From the NCBI GenBank assembly GCA_902780525.1, contig CACZFL010000005.1, forward strand, positions 62,001 to 126,000: a DNA stretch of 64,000 nucleotides, in the 5' to 3' direction. A program made the translations under genes and the position numbers. Positions within the stretch are counted from its first letter, which is position 1, and the number at the start of each line of letters is the position of its first letter. Of this stretch, positions 57,009 through 64,000 are shown piece by piece. Under the pieces are notes generated by a model. That model saw nothing but the letters and a program-made list of their open reading frames with translations, was not told the DNA's origin and did not search any database. Origin of the DNA: an uncultured bacterium (GTDB lineage: Bacteria; Cyanobacteriota; Vampirovibrionia; Gastranaerophilales; Gastranaerophilaceae).

Positions 57009-57662
57009 TTATTCAACATATCCTCTCTTTATAAATTGTTCAGGAAAAATTTTTTTAATTTTATTTATTTGTGTTTTTGAAAAATCAGGGTTTAATACTG
57101 CCGTATAATCACTTTTTAATTCTTTTAAGATTAATTTATCCGTTTCTTTTAAGTCAAAGTGACAATTAAACTCATTTTTGTATCTGTTAAATGCATTTGG
57201 AACATAATCGGCAAAACCGAGCCAGGCATCTATTACGTACGGTTTTTTATCATTAACTAATAATATAGAATGGTCTAAATCTTCTCCGTTGGCTTTTTTT
57301 AGACTTGCAACACAACAGTTTTTTAATCCGTTTACTTTTGCTACAATGGCGGATAATTGTGCACTTTCACCGCAATTTCCCAGTTTATATTTTTTTACGG
57401 GTTTTACAAAGGCAATTATTTTACCGATAAAATTATCTGCTTCATCGAATTTCTCGGAAATCTCATATCGCAGATAATTTTCTGTTTTTCTGTTTATCCT
57501 CTTTTTGAAATTTCGGAATCCGCAAATGTTTACAAAATCATCAGTCAAAGAAGATGATATTCTGGGATAACATTTATTTACATGTCTTGCTATATCATCA
57601 GCATTTCGTATTGCTTTTTTTCTTGATTCAAAATTTATGTTATCTGGGGCAATTATTCGCAT
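57009..57662 (-). CDS. Cys-His-Asp orphan, paralog 2
   Basis: 217 residues from the ATG at 57662; an in-frame TTG six codons upstream exists. Triad candidates are Cys97 (KLGNCGESAQL), His131 (DLDHSILLV) and Asp145 (VIDAWLGFADY), in the same order and motif context as the 267-residue gene at 51289. It begins MRIIAPDNINFESRKK with no signal peptide. It lies downstream of aroB, separated by 31 bp, and may ride on that transcript. Confidence 0.6.
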   Translation of the reverse strand: MRIIAPDNINFESRKKAIRNADDIARHVNKCYPRISSSLTDDFVNICGFRNFKKRINRKTENYLRYEISEKFDEADNFIGKIIAFVKPVKKYKLGNCGESAQLSAIVAKVNGLKNCCVASLKKANGEDLDHSILLVNDKKPYVIDAWLGFADYVPNAFNRYKNEFNCHFDLKETDKLILKELKSDYTAVLNPDFSKTQINKIKKIFPEQFIKRGYVE

Positions 57663-57693
57663 ACTGTTATAAAACGCCAAAAAAATATTTTTG

Positions 57694-58779
57694 CTACATA
57701 TCTTTTAGTGCAAATTCCACATCAAAAGGGGTAAGCTTAATTTCTTTAACTTGTTTTTTACCAGACGGAACTATGAAAGTTATTTTATCAGATGTAGCTT
57801 TTTTATCCTTTTTCATAATATCAATAAGCTTATCTGTCGGATAATATGTGTCAAGCGGTTTGAATCCGTACTTTTCTAATAAATCAAGTGACAGTCTGTA
57901 ATAAGAATAATTTATATATTCTTTTTTATATGCCCAGTCAAAAATAAAAAACATTCCGTAAGCAACAGCTTGGCCGTGAGTATATTTTTTGTATTTTGTT
58001 ATTGTTTCAAGTGCATGGCCGAGTGTATGTCCTAAATTAAGCACTTTTCTCAAGCCGCTTTCTTTTTCATCTTCGCTTACTACTGCAATTTTCAGCTTCA
58101 GACAATATTCAATCAGGCGGATAAGAGTCAGCGGTTCTCTCTGTATTATTTTTTCACAGCTGAGAGTCAAGAACTCATATAGGAATAACGGTACATCGTG
58201 TTTGCAGCTTTCTTCGATAAAAGCGTATTTTAGAACTTCGCCTAGTCCTGACAGATATTGTCTGTTATCCAGCGTATTAAAAAAATTAGTGTTTATAAAA
58301 ACTTTTTTTGGCTGATAAAACGTTCCGACAACATTTTTTGCATTCGGAAGGTCTATTGCAGTTTTTCCTCCGACTGACGAATCAACTGCAGCTAAAAGAG
58401 TTGTCGGTATCTGAATAAAATCGATTCCTCGCATGTATGTTGAAGCTGTAAAGCCTGCTATATCTCCAACAACACCTCCCCCGACGGCAATAATAACGTC
58501 TTTTCTTGTTAATCCCAGTTCAATTGCTCTGTTTAATATTTTCAAATAATTTTTGTAATTTTTTTCTTTTTCTCCGTCAGGGAAAACATAAATTTCATCA
58601 TCGCTGAAATTTAAGTCTTCAGAATATAATTTATAGACTTTTTTTGACATAACAACCAGTCGTTTTTGATTTTTTGTGAGCTCATAAACTTCTCTGTTAA
58701 GCTTTTCAAATCCGCCATCTGAAATATCTATTGAATATTCTTTATTTTCTCCGATTTTAACGTTAAGTGTTTGCCGCAT
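57694..58779 (-). CDS. aroB: 3-dehydroquinate synthase
   Basis: Second step of the shikimate pathway. The NAD-binding loop AVGGGVVGDIAGFTASTYMRG is near residue 100, IPTTLLAAVDSSVGGKTAI follows, and zinc ligands include NLGHTLGHALE and GQAVAYGM. 361 residues, standard. It overlaps the aroK stop by 17 bp. Confidence 0.96.
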   Translation of the reverse strand: MRQTLNVKIGENKEYSIDISDGGFEKLNREVYELTKNQKRLVVMSKKVYKLYSEDLNFSDDEIYVFPDGEKEKNYKNYLKILNRAIELGLTRKDVIIAVGGGVVGDIAGFTASTYMRGIDFIQIPTTLLAAVDSSVGGKTAIDLPNAKNVVGTFYQPKKVFINTNFFNTLDNRQYLSGLGEVLKYAFIEESCKHDVPLFLYEFLTLSCEKIIQREPLTLIRLIEYCLKLKIAVVSEDEKESGLRKVLNLGHTLGHALETITKYKKYTHGQAVAYGMFFIFDWAYKKEYINYSYYRLSLDLLEKYGFKPLDTYYPTDKLIDIMKKDKKATSDKITFIVPSGKKQVKEIKLTPFDVEFALKDM

Positions 58780-59275
58780 TTATTATAAACCTTACAATTT
58801 CATCTTCTCTCATATTACCGGTATCAATCGTAAAATGAGCTTTTTTATAATTTTCTTCTCTCTTTGAAAGGAGATTCTGTAATACCAATTTTGGATTTTC
58901 ATTCTGGAGTAAAGGACGTGAGCTGTCCTTTGATATTCTATAATATAATATATCAAGGTCAGATTTCAAATAAAATACTTTACCGAATTTTAAAAGTGTT
59001 GCCCTGTTGTTCGGATTTTCAAAAGCACCACCGCCTATTGATATAATTTTTTGTGTTCCTCCCGTACAGACCATTTGTATTGTTTCGTATTCAAGCTTTC
59101 TGAAATAGTCCTCTGAATACTTATTAAAAATTTCGGTTATTGATATACCCTGTGTTTTTTCAATGAGACTGTCAGTATCAATAAGCGTATAGTCAGGCAG
59201 TTTGTCTGATAATAAATTTCCGATAGTTGTTTTTCCACTCGCCGGCATTCCGACAAGAATAATATTATTCGGCAT
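58763..59275 (-). CDS. aroK: Shikimate kinase
   Basis: Phosphorylates shikimate. The P-loop GMPASGKTTIG is at residues 8-18. The shikimate-binding DTDSLIE, FRKLEYETI and GGGAFENP segments follow, and the LID SRPLL is present near 118. 170 residues, standard. It overlaps aroC by 11 bp and aroB by 17 bp, so the three are tightly coupled. Confidence 0.95.
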   Translation of the reverse strand: MPNNIILVGMPASGKTTIGNLLSDKLPDYTLIDTDSLIEKTQGISITEIFNKYSEDYFRKLEYETIQMVCTGGTQKIISIGGGAFENPNNRATLLKFGKVFYLKSDLDILYYRISKDSSRPLLQNENPKLVLQNLLSKREENYKKAHFTIDTGNMREDEIVRFIINAANT

Positions 59276-60431
59276 ATCGTTCCTTAATTTCTTTTAAATT
59301 ATCGCCGCCAAGTTTTTCAAGTAGAGCGTCTGCCAGAATAATTGCAATTCTTGCTTCCGCAACAACGGCACAAGCGGGGACTGCACAAGTGTCAGAACGC
59401 TCAAAATGTGCACTTGCCGGTTTCATATCTTTAATATCTATTGTTGCAAGGGCTTTCCGCATTGTGGGAATGGCCTTCATTGTACCTTTAATAACAAGCG
59501 TTTCTCCGTTTGTCATGCCGCCTTCTAATCCGCCTGCATTATTGGTATTTCTGTAAACGGATTTATCTCTTGCTACAAACAATTCGTCATGCATTTGAGA
59601 ACCTTTCAGGTACGCTGCATCAACACCGGCTCCGACTTCAACTGCTTTTACAGCAGGTATGCTCATTACAGCCTGAGCAATTCGCCCGTCTAATGCTCTG
59701 TCCCAATGTACATATGAACCTAAGCCAATTGGCAGATTTCCGAATATTACTTCAAATTTTCCGCCAAGCGTATCTCCAGCCTGGGCAGCTTCATCAATTG
59801 CATTCCTCATTCTGTCTGCAGTAAGATCATCTGAACATCTCAGGTCTGATTTCTCAGCCTTTTCTTTTATAAGCGTATATGTTTTCGGGTAGAAATCCAG
59901 CTTAACATTACCTATCTGGACAACGTGTGAAAAGCCCATTATGCCAAACTCTTTTAAGATTTGTTTTGCAACAGAACCTACCGCAACTTCAATAGCTGTT
60001 TTTCTTGCACTGGAACGCTCAAGTACATCCCTTAAATCAGAAAAGTTATATTTTACAGAGCCCGCATAATCAGCATGACCGGGGCGAACAGTAGTAAAAG
60101 ATTTTTCTTCTATTTTTTTTATAGTTTCCTGAGCAGGATAATCCAAATGCTCAGTATTCATAACATCCTGCCAGTTTTCATAATCTTTGTTTTTTATCTC
60201 AAGGCAAATTGGTGCTCCGGTAGTTTTTCCAAATCGGACTCCCGATTTAATTTCAACGGTATCGTGCTCTATTTTCATTCTTCCGCCGCGTCCGTATCCC
60301 ACCTGACGTCTTGCCAAATCCTCATTAATAATTGATTGTTTTATTCTGAAACCCGCCGGTACCCCCTCAATAATGGCAGTTAAGCATTTTCCGTGGCTTT
60401 CCCCTGATGTTAAAAATCTAAATCTGTTCAT
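59265..60431 (-). CDS. aroC: Chorismate synthase
   Basis: Last common step to aromatic amino acids; needs reduced FMN. It opens with MNRFRFLTSGESHGKCL, the standard start, so the ATG at 60431 is right although the frame is open further upstream. VRPGHADYAGSVKYNFSDLRDVLERSSARKTA and NAGGLEGGMTNGE are signature regions. 388 residues. A promoter TATAAT ends 7 bp before the ATG and there is no ribosome site, so it may be leaderless. Confidence 0.95.
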   Translation of the reverse strand: MNRFRFLTSGESHGKCLTAIIEGVPAGFRIKQSIINEDLARRQVGYGRGGRMKIEHDTVEIKSGVRFGKTTGAPICLEIKNKDYENWQDVMNTEHLDYPAQETIKKIEEKSFTTVRPGHADYAGSVKYNFSDLRDVLERSSARKTAIEVAVGSVAKQILKEFGIMGFSHVVQIGNVKLDFYPKTYTLIKEKAEKSDLRCSDDLTADRMRNAIDEAAQAGDTLGGKFEVIFGNLPIGLGSYVHWDRALDGRIAQAVMSIPAVKAVEVGAGVDAAYLKGSQMHDELFVARDKSVYRNTNNAGGLEGGMTNGETLVIKGTMKAIPTMRKALATIDIKDMKPASAHFERSDTCAVPACAVVAEARIAIILADALLEKLGGDNLKEIKERYAE

Positions 60432-60437
60432 AAAATT

Positions 60438-60443
60438 ATTATA
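60438..60443 (-). promoter_or_regulatory. -10 element placed for leaderless aroC transcription
   Basis: TATAAT on the minus strand, directly after the terminator of the previous gene. The predicted start site coincides with the aroC ATG. Confidence 0.45.
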
Positions 60444-60447
60444 TAAC

Positions 60448-60481
60448 AAAAAAGCATTTGCTATACAGCAAATGCTTTTTT
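60448..60481 (-). terminator. Terminator after the small secreted protein gene
   Basis: Stem AAAAAAGCATTTGCT pairing with AGCAAATGCTTTTTT, with a four-base loop. It separates the ispG transcript from aroC. Confidence 0.9.
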
Positions 60482-60498
60482 GTATTAAGAAAAACAGA

Positions 60499-60813
60499 TT
60501 ATAAATCTCTATAATTTGGTGACGGTTCAATGTCGTGATGAATTCTTTCGTCTGTATCTTGTGCAGGATCCAGGTATCCATACATGTTACGGCAAAATCT
60601 TACAAACTTGTTACGTTTTTTCAGAACTGCAGATTCAGCCGGTTTACCATTTACTCTGTTTTTTATCAGCATAACTTCTTCTGCTGTTGTTTCAGAATAA
60701 CCGCTATTAATAATGTAATCCGGTTCAGTTACTTGTTCAACCGTTACTGCTGCATTAGACTGAACGCAAGTAATTGTAAATAAAGCCAAAATCAATAATA
60801 AATTTTTTTTCAT
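60499..60813 (-). CDS. Small secreted orphan protein
   Basis: 104 residues from the ATG at 60813. Signal peptide KKNLLLILALFTITCVQSNAA. The short mature part is charged (ESAVLKKRNKFVRFCRNMYGYLDPAQDT) with a single Cys. Not recognised. An ATG three codons earlier overlaps the ispG stop region and would extend the leader. It follows ispG closely and has a terminator. Confidence 0.55.
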   Translation of the reverse strand: MKKNLLLILALFTITCVQSNAAVTVEQVTEPDYIINSGYSETTAEEVMLIKNRVNGKPAESAVLKKRNKFVRFCRNMYGYLDPAQDTDERIHHDIEPSPNYRDL

Positions 60814-60824
60814 AACACCCATTC

Positions 60825-61889
60825 TTATTTAACTAAACTATACGATTCCATTATAATCTTTTCCAGAGAATTAATCAAGTCAGCTTCAGGAACTCTTGCG
60901 ATAATTTCGCCCTTTTTGAAAATATAGCCTTCTTTAATAGCTCCAGCTATTCCGAAGTCGGCGTGCTTTGCTTCTCCGGGTCCGTTTACCGGACAGCCCA
61001 TAACTGCTATGGTTATTGGAAGATTAAGATTTTTAAATCTTTCTTCAACTTGTTTGGCAAGTCCGATTAAATCAATCTGAGTTCTTCCGCATGTGGGACA
61101 GGATATGAAATTAACTCCTTTCTCTCTGAGACCCAGTGATTTTAGGATTCCAAAGCCTGCATGAACTTCTTCTACCGGATTTTCAGTTAAGGATACTCTG
61201 ATAGTATCACCAATCCCCTGACTTAGAAGGGAACCGATACCGACAGAGGATTTTATTAATCCTGATTTTAAAGTTCCGGCTTCTGTTACACCGAGATGTA
61301 AAGGATAATCAACTTTTTGAGCCATAAGCTTATATGCTTCAATAGTTGTTAAAACGTCAGATGACTTCAGTGAAATTTTTGTGTCATAAAAGTTTAAATC
61401 TTCTAAAATTTCTAAGTGTCTTATGGCACTTAGAACCATTTTTTCATGCAATGGTAAGTCCATTTCGGCAAATTCTTTTTCAAGAGAGCCTCCGTTAATG
61501 CCAATTCTTATAGGTATATTGTGGCTTTTTGCGGCTTCAACCACTTTTATTGTATGCTCCCTTTTTCCTATATTTCCGGGGTTAATTCTAAGTGCGTGAA
61601 TACCGTTTTCTATGCACGTGAGCGCGAGTCTGTAGTCAAAATGAATGTCTGCAACTAGTGGAACCTGCGATTTTGCCACGATGTCCTTTATTGCAGCTGC
61701 CGCATCTTTATTTAAAACAGCAAGTCTTACTATTTCACAGCCCGCAGATGCCAGTTCATTAATCTGGTCCAGCGTTTTTTCTACATCCCTTGTGTCGGTG
61801 TTACACATTGACTGAACGCTAATCGGTGCATCTCCACCGATTTTTATATTTCCTATTTGAATTTGTTTTGATTTTCTTCTGTTTATCAT
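60825..61889 (-). CDS. ispG: 4-hydroxy-3-methylbut-2-en-1-yl diphosphate synthase (GcpE)
   Basis: Iron-sulfur enzyme of the MEP isoprenoid pathway. The TIM-barrel start GDAPISVQSMCNTDTRDV, the substrate part ALRINPGNIGKREH, and the C-terminal cluster with SCPTCGRTQIDL and GCPVNGPGEAKHADFGIAG are intact. 354 residues is the bacterial short form. A flavodoxin or ferredoxin must reduce it. Confidence 0.96.
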   Translation of the reverse strand: MINRRKSKQIQIGNIKIGGDAPISVQSMCNTDTRDVEKTLDQINELASAGCEIVRLAVLNKDAAAAIKDIVAKSQVPLVADIHFDYRLALTCIENGIHALRINPGNIGKREHTIKVVEAAKSHNIPIRIGINGGSLEKEFAEMDLPLHEKMVLSAIRHLEILEDLNFYDTKISLKSSDVLTTIEAYKLMAQKVDYPLHLGVTEAGTLKSGLIKSSVGIGSLLSQGIGDTIRVSLTENPVEEVHAGFGILKSLGLREKGVNFISCPTCGRTQIDLIGLAKQVEERFKNLNLPITIAVMGCPVNGPGEAKHADFGIAGAIKEGYIFKKGEIIARVPEADLINSLEKIIMESYSLVK

Positions 61890-61930
61890 ACAATAATTGT
61901 AGCACGAACGAAAAATCAGAGGTATAAATT

Positions 61931-62674
61931 ATGAAGATTGCTGTAATATCAGATATTCACGGAAATATGCAGGCCCTGAATGCTGTTATTGAAGATATAA
62001 CAGAACAGGAATGTGATAGAATTTTTGTTCTTGGAGATTATGCAATGGCAGGCCCTCAACCGAGAGAGGCTATTCAGTTTTTTATGGATAAACTTAGTAA
62101 CAAGAAATATAAAATGATTCAGGGAAATACAGATTTAATGCTGGCAAAGTATTCTGAAGATTTGTATGACAGGTTGCAGGATGCGGCACCAATTATGGCA
62201 GATGCCCTGAAGTATGACGCGAAGGAATTGGATAATTTGGAAAAAACATTTTTGATGACATTACCGGAGAAGCTGGAAGTAAATGAAGGCGGGGTAAAAT
62301 TTTTGCTAGTACACGGTTCTCCGAGAAGGAATAATGAAGACATTTTGCCGGATGTAAGACTGGATATAGTTGAAGAAATGCTGACAGGTGTAACGGCTGA
62401 TGTTATTTTGTGCGGTCATACTCATATTCCGTGCGGGTTTCAGACAAGATTAAAAAAGACTGTTATCAATGCAGGCAGTGTAGGACGCCCGTTTACGCCT
62501 GAGCCGAAGGCTTGCTATTTAACAATCGTTGTTGAAAACGGAAAATGCGAATATGAACATCATTTCGTCGATTATGATAAAGAGGCTGCTTATGAAATTC
62601 TCAGAAAACGTAACTTCTGGGGAGCAGATGTGCTTGCAAATACATTGCTTAATCCTGAGAAAAGACACTTCTAG
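61931..62674 (+). CDS. Calcineurin-like metallophosphoesterase, YfcE type
   Basis: Dimetal phosphoesterase. Metal ligand motifs in order: SDIHGNMQAL at 7-16, GDYAMAGPQP near 38, GNTD near 63, HGSPRRNNED near 125 and GHTHIP near 160. 247 residues with an extended C-terminal segment. These are usually phosphodiesterases; the substrate is not known. It is followed by a DUF486 gene after 8 bp. Confidence 0.85.
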   Translation: MKIAVISDIHGNMQALNAVIEDITEQECDRIFVLGDYAMAGPQPREAIQFFMDKLSNKKYKMIQGNTDLMLAKYSEDLYDRLQDAAPIMADALKYDAKELDNLEKTFLMTLPEKLEVNEGGVKFLLVHGSPRRNNEDILPDVRLDIVEEMLTGVTADVILCGHTHIPCGFQTRLKKTVINAGSVGRPFTPEPKACYLTIVVENGKCEYEHHFVDYDKEAAYEILRKRNFWGADVLANTLLNPEKRHF

Positions 62675-62682
62675 GGAGTAAT

Positions 62683-63021
62683 ATGCTTAAATATTTATCA
62701 CCTATTGTTTTATTGTTAATATCAAATATATTTATGACTTTTGCGTGGTACGGTCATCTGAAGCACAGAAGTATGCCTCTGCTTATTGTCATATTGGTAA
62801 GCTGGGGGATCGCATTCTTTGAATACTGTTTTCAGGTTCCGGCGAACAGAATAGGATATTCCGTTTATAATGCTGCACAGCTCAAAACAATACAAGAAAT
62901 TATAACTCTTTCTGTTTTTGCGGTTTTTTCAGTACTGTACCTAAAAGAAGAATTCCGGTGGAATTATCTAATCGGATTTATATTCATTGTACTTGCTGCA
63001 TTTTTTATTTTTAGAAAATAA
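62683..63021 (+). CDS. DUF486 small multidrug-transporter-like membrane protein
   Basis: 112 residues, four membrane helices. The signature is LISNIFMTFAWYGHLKH, SWGIAFFEYCFQVPANRIGY and AQLKTIQEIITLSVFAVFS, which is the DUF486 family (DMT-like fold). GGGAGT lies just before the ATG. Cotranscribed with the phosphoesterase; function unknown. Confidence 0.85.
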   Translation: MLKYLSPIVLLLISNIFMTFAWYGHLKHRSMPLLIVILVSWGIAFFEYCFQVPANRIGYSVYNAAQLKTIQEIITLSVFAVFSVLYLKEEFRWNYLIGFIFIVLAAFFIFRK

Positions 63022-63030
63022 GTATAAAAA

Positions 63031-63052
63031 TAAACCTGCTTGTGCAGGTTTA
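63031..63052 (+). terminator. Terminator after the DUF486 gene
   Basis: Stem AAACCTGC / GCAGGTTT with a TTGT loop, 10 bp past the stop. The T tract is short, so strength is moderate. Confidence 0.65.
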
Positions 63053-63073
63053 ATAACATTCAACTTAAATATA

Positions 63074-63385
63074 TTACAGTCCGAAGTAGAATTTGTTTAA
63101 GTTAGCAATGTTCATTGCTCCTAATCTCTGTTCTTCCATCTCCGACCGCTGAATGTAATCTGTTTCATCAACAGGGCTGATAACCTGTACACCGGAATTA
63201 TTTTCTGAGCCTGAAAAAGAATTTTGAATTTTCTGAACAAGCTCGCTTTTTACATTTGCAAGTTTTCGTGCATCCAAATTTTTGTTCCCGGAGGGATGCA
63301 GTCCAAAAGAGTGCATTTCCTGCATTAATCTCATATATTCAGCATCCGCACCGAGACCGTTATTGCTTCCGAGTCCTTGTATCAA
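63074..63385 (-). CDS. Small orphan with TTG start
   Basis: 103 residues, not recognised. A TTG at 63385 has AAGGAG five bases upstream. The sequence is hydrophilic with a helical middle (AEYMRLMQEMHSFG, RKLANVKSELVQKIQNSF) and a likely disordered Ser/Gly stretch. It is convergent with the DUF486 gene. Confidence 0.55.
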   Translation of the reverse strand: MIQGLGSNNGLGADAEYMRLMQEMHSFGLHPSGNKNLDARKLANVKSELVQKIQNSFSGSENNSGVQVISPVDETDYIQRSEMEEQRLGAMNIANLNKFYFGL

Positions 63386-63640
63386 ATTTTCTCCTTATCT
63401 GTAAATTTTTGTAAAGAGTTTACATACCCTTTAGTTCCACAATCTGACAGTATTATAACTATCGTATATAAACATCTTTACAAATGTTAATAAATGAGTT
63501 AAAATAAACTCGTACGAGGTTAATATTTCTTTACAATTTATCAATTTAATTTGTTTAGGTATTTTATTTTAAATATAATATTGAATGTAAATAGAAAGTA
63601 TGACCCAATATTGAATGAAATTTTTAGGAAAAATGGAACT

Positions 63641-64000
63641 ATGAAAAAACACTTAAGTTATTTAATCGCAGTTGTTTGTTTTTTTTCAATGGCACAGGCG
63701 CGTGCTGATGTGTTGTCCGCTGATATTGGCGGTTACAACCCCGGTGCTTATAATACAACGGATCAGTTGAATGCACAGTATCAGCAGATTGACAAGAGTT
63801 ATGTACAGTCTCTTGATGATGTTACTAAAGACGAGCAGATATATGATGCTACTGTTGAAGAGAATTATTCAAGAGAGGGTTCAGTTTATAACCCGCACTT
63901 CTTGTTAGAAAAAATTAATTTTGAAGGTAATACTGTAAAAGATATATCGGAAGCAGATCTTCAAAATCTTGCTCTTGAGATTTTAGGTGAAGATATTTAT
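63641..64000 (+). CDS. POTRA-domain outer-membrane protein (Omp85/TpsB-type), 3' cut by the window
   Basis: The first 120 residues of a longer gene. Signal peptide KKHLSYLIAVVCFFSMAQARA is followed by a low-complexity linker (QLNAQYQQIDKSYVQS) and the start of a POTRA domain (YNPHFLLEKINFEGNTVKDIS...LALEILGED). This fits BamA/Omp85 or the two-partner-secretion TpsB family; the barrel lies beyond the window. A TATAAT lies upstream at about 63575, and an AATATTGAATG direct repeat flanks the leader. Confidence 0.7.
   Translation, partial: MKKHLSYLIAVVCFFSMAQARADVLSADIGGYNPGAYNTTDQLNAQYQQIDKSYVQSLDDVTKDEQIYDATVEENYSREGSVYNPHFLLEKINFEGNTVKDISEADLQNLALEILGEDIY

Overview
The window is AT-rich, gene-dense bacterial chromosome. 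It most resembles an anaerobic, non-photosynthetic relative of Cyanobacteria with a Gram-negative envelope (Gastranaerophilales/Vampirovibrionia type). That placement is inference: no rRNA lies in the window. The envelope evidence is LpxC, LpxD, FabZ, a heptose adenylyltransferase, a TolC-like protein and a POTRA-domain outer-membrane protein. The anaerobic evidence is pyruvate:ferredoxin oxidoreductase, a monocluster ferredoxin and the [FeFe]-hydrogenase maturases HydE, HydF and HydG. Several lineage-type orphan proteins fit the same picture. No tRNA, rRNA, CRISPR array, transposase or prophage was recognised.

Layout. 1-10.8 kb: end of a TolC-like gene, ung, an SKI2-type helicase, a beta-rich orphan, an O-methyltransferase, a secreted beta-propeller, dnaJ, grpE and adk. 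10.9-16.7 kb: a Xer recombinase, engB, a pair of WYL regulators running into coaX, a Cof-type HAD hydrolase, then a 55-bp tandem repeat. 16.7-25.6 kb: a repeat protein, secA, thyX with a periplasmic binding protein, and a triplicated membrane orphan. 25.6-28.6 kb: rfaE2, then lpxD-lpxC-fabZ. 28.8-36.6 kb: an operon of five class III (type IV pilin-like) prepilins, one of 1236 residues. 36.6-38.6 kb: dapB, asd and a small gene. 38.7-41.3 kb: a candidate small RNA and a two-gene orphan operon preceded by a cobalamin riboswitch. 41.3-46.9 kb: ftsH, a RipA-like membrane gene, a PAP2 phosphatase and convergent comEC. 46.9-51.2 kb: ferredoxin facing the hydG-hydF-hydE maturation cluster and its ACT-domain regulator. 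51.3-57.7 kb: two related Cys-His-Asp orphans flanking a frameshifted nifJ, another orphan and a TRL-like secreted protein. 57.7-61.9 kb: aroC-aroK-aroB, a small secreted protein and ispG. 61.9-64 kb: a phosphoesterase, a DUF486 protein, an orphan and the start of an Omp85/TpsB-type gene.

How they fit. NifJ would deliver electrons to ferredoxin, which would feed an [FeFe] hydrogenase matured by HydEFG; its structural gene is not in the window. The prepilin operon and ComEC suggest pseudopilus assembly and possibly DNA uptake. The 9-mer ATTTACCCC occurs about 15 times by eye where less than one copy is expected.

Most novel items: (1) a class-I cobalamin riboswitch with a 9-nt L5-L13 kissing pair, controlling two unrecognised proteins; (2) three prepilins sharing a new post-helix Cys domain and a C-terminal Trp tail; (3) a candidate small RNA with an exposed CUCCUCC stretch between two hairpins, recalling cyanobacterial Yfr1; (4) an orphan membrane protein built from three copies of one two-helix unit; (5) a paralogous Cys-His-Asp enzyme-like family.
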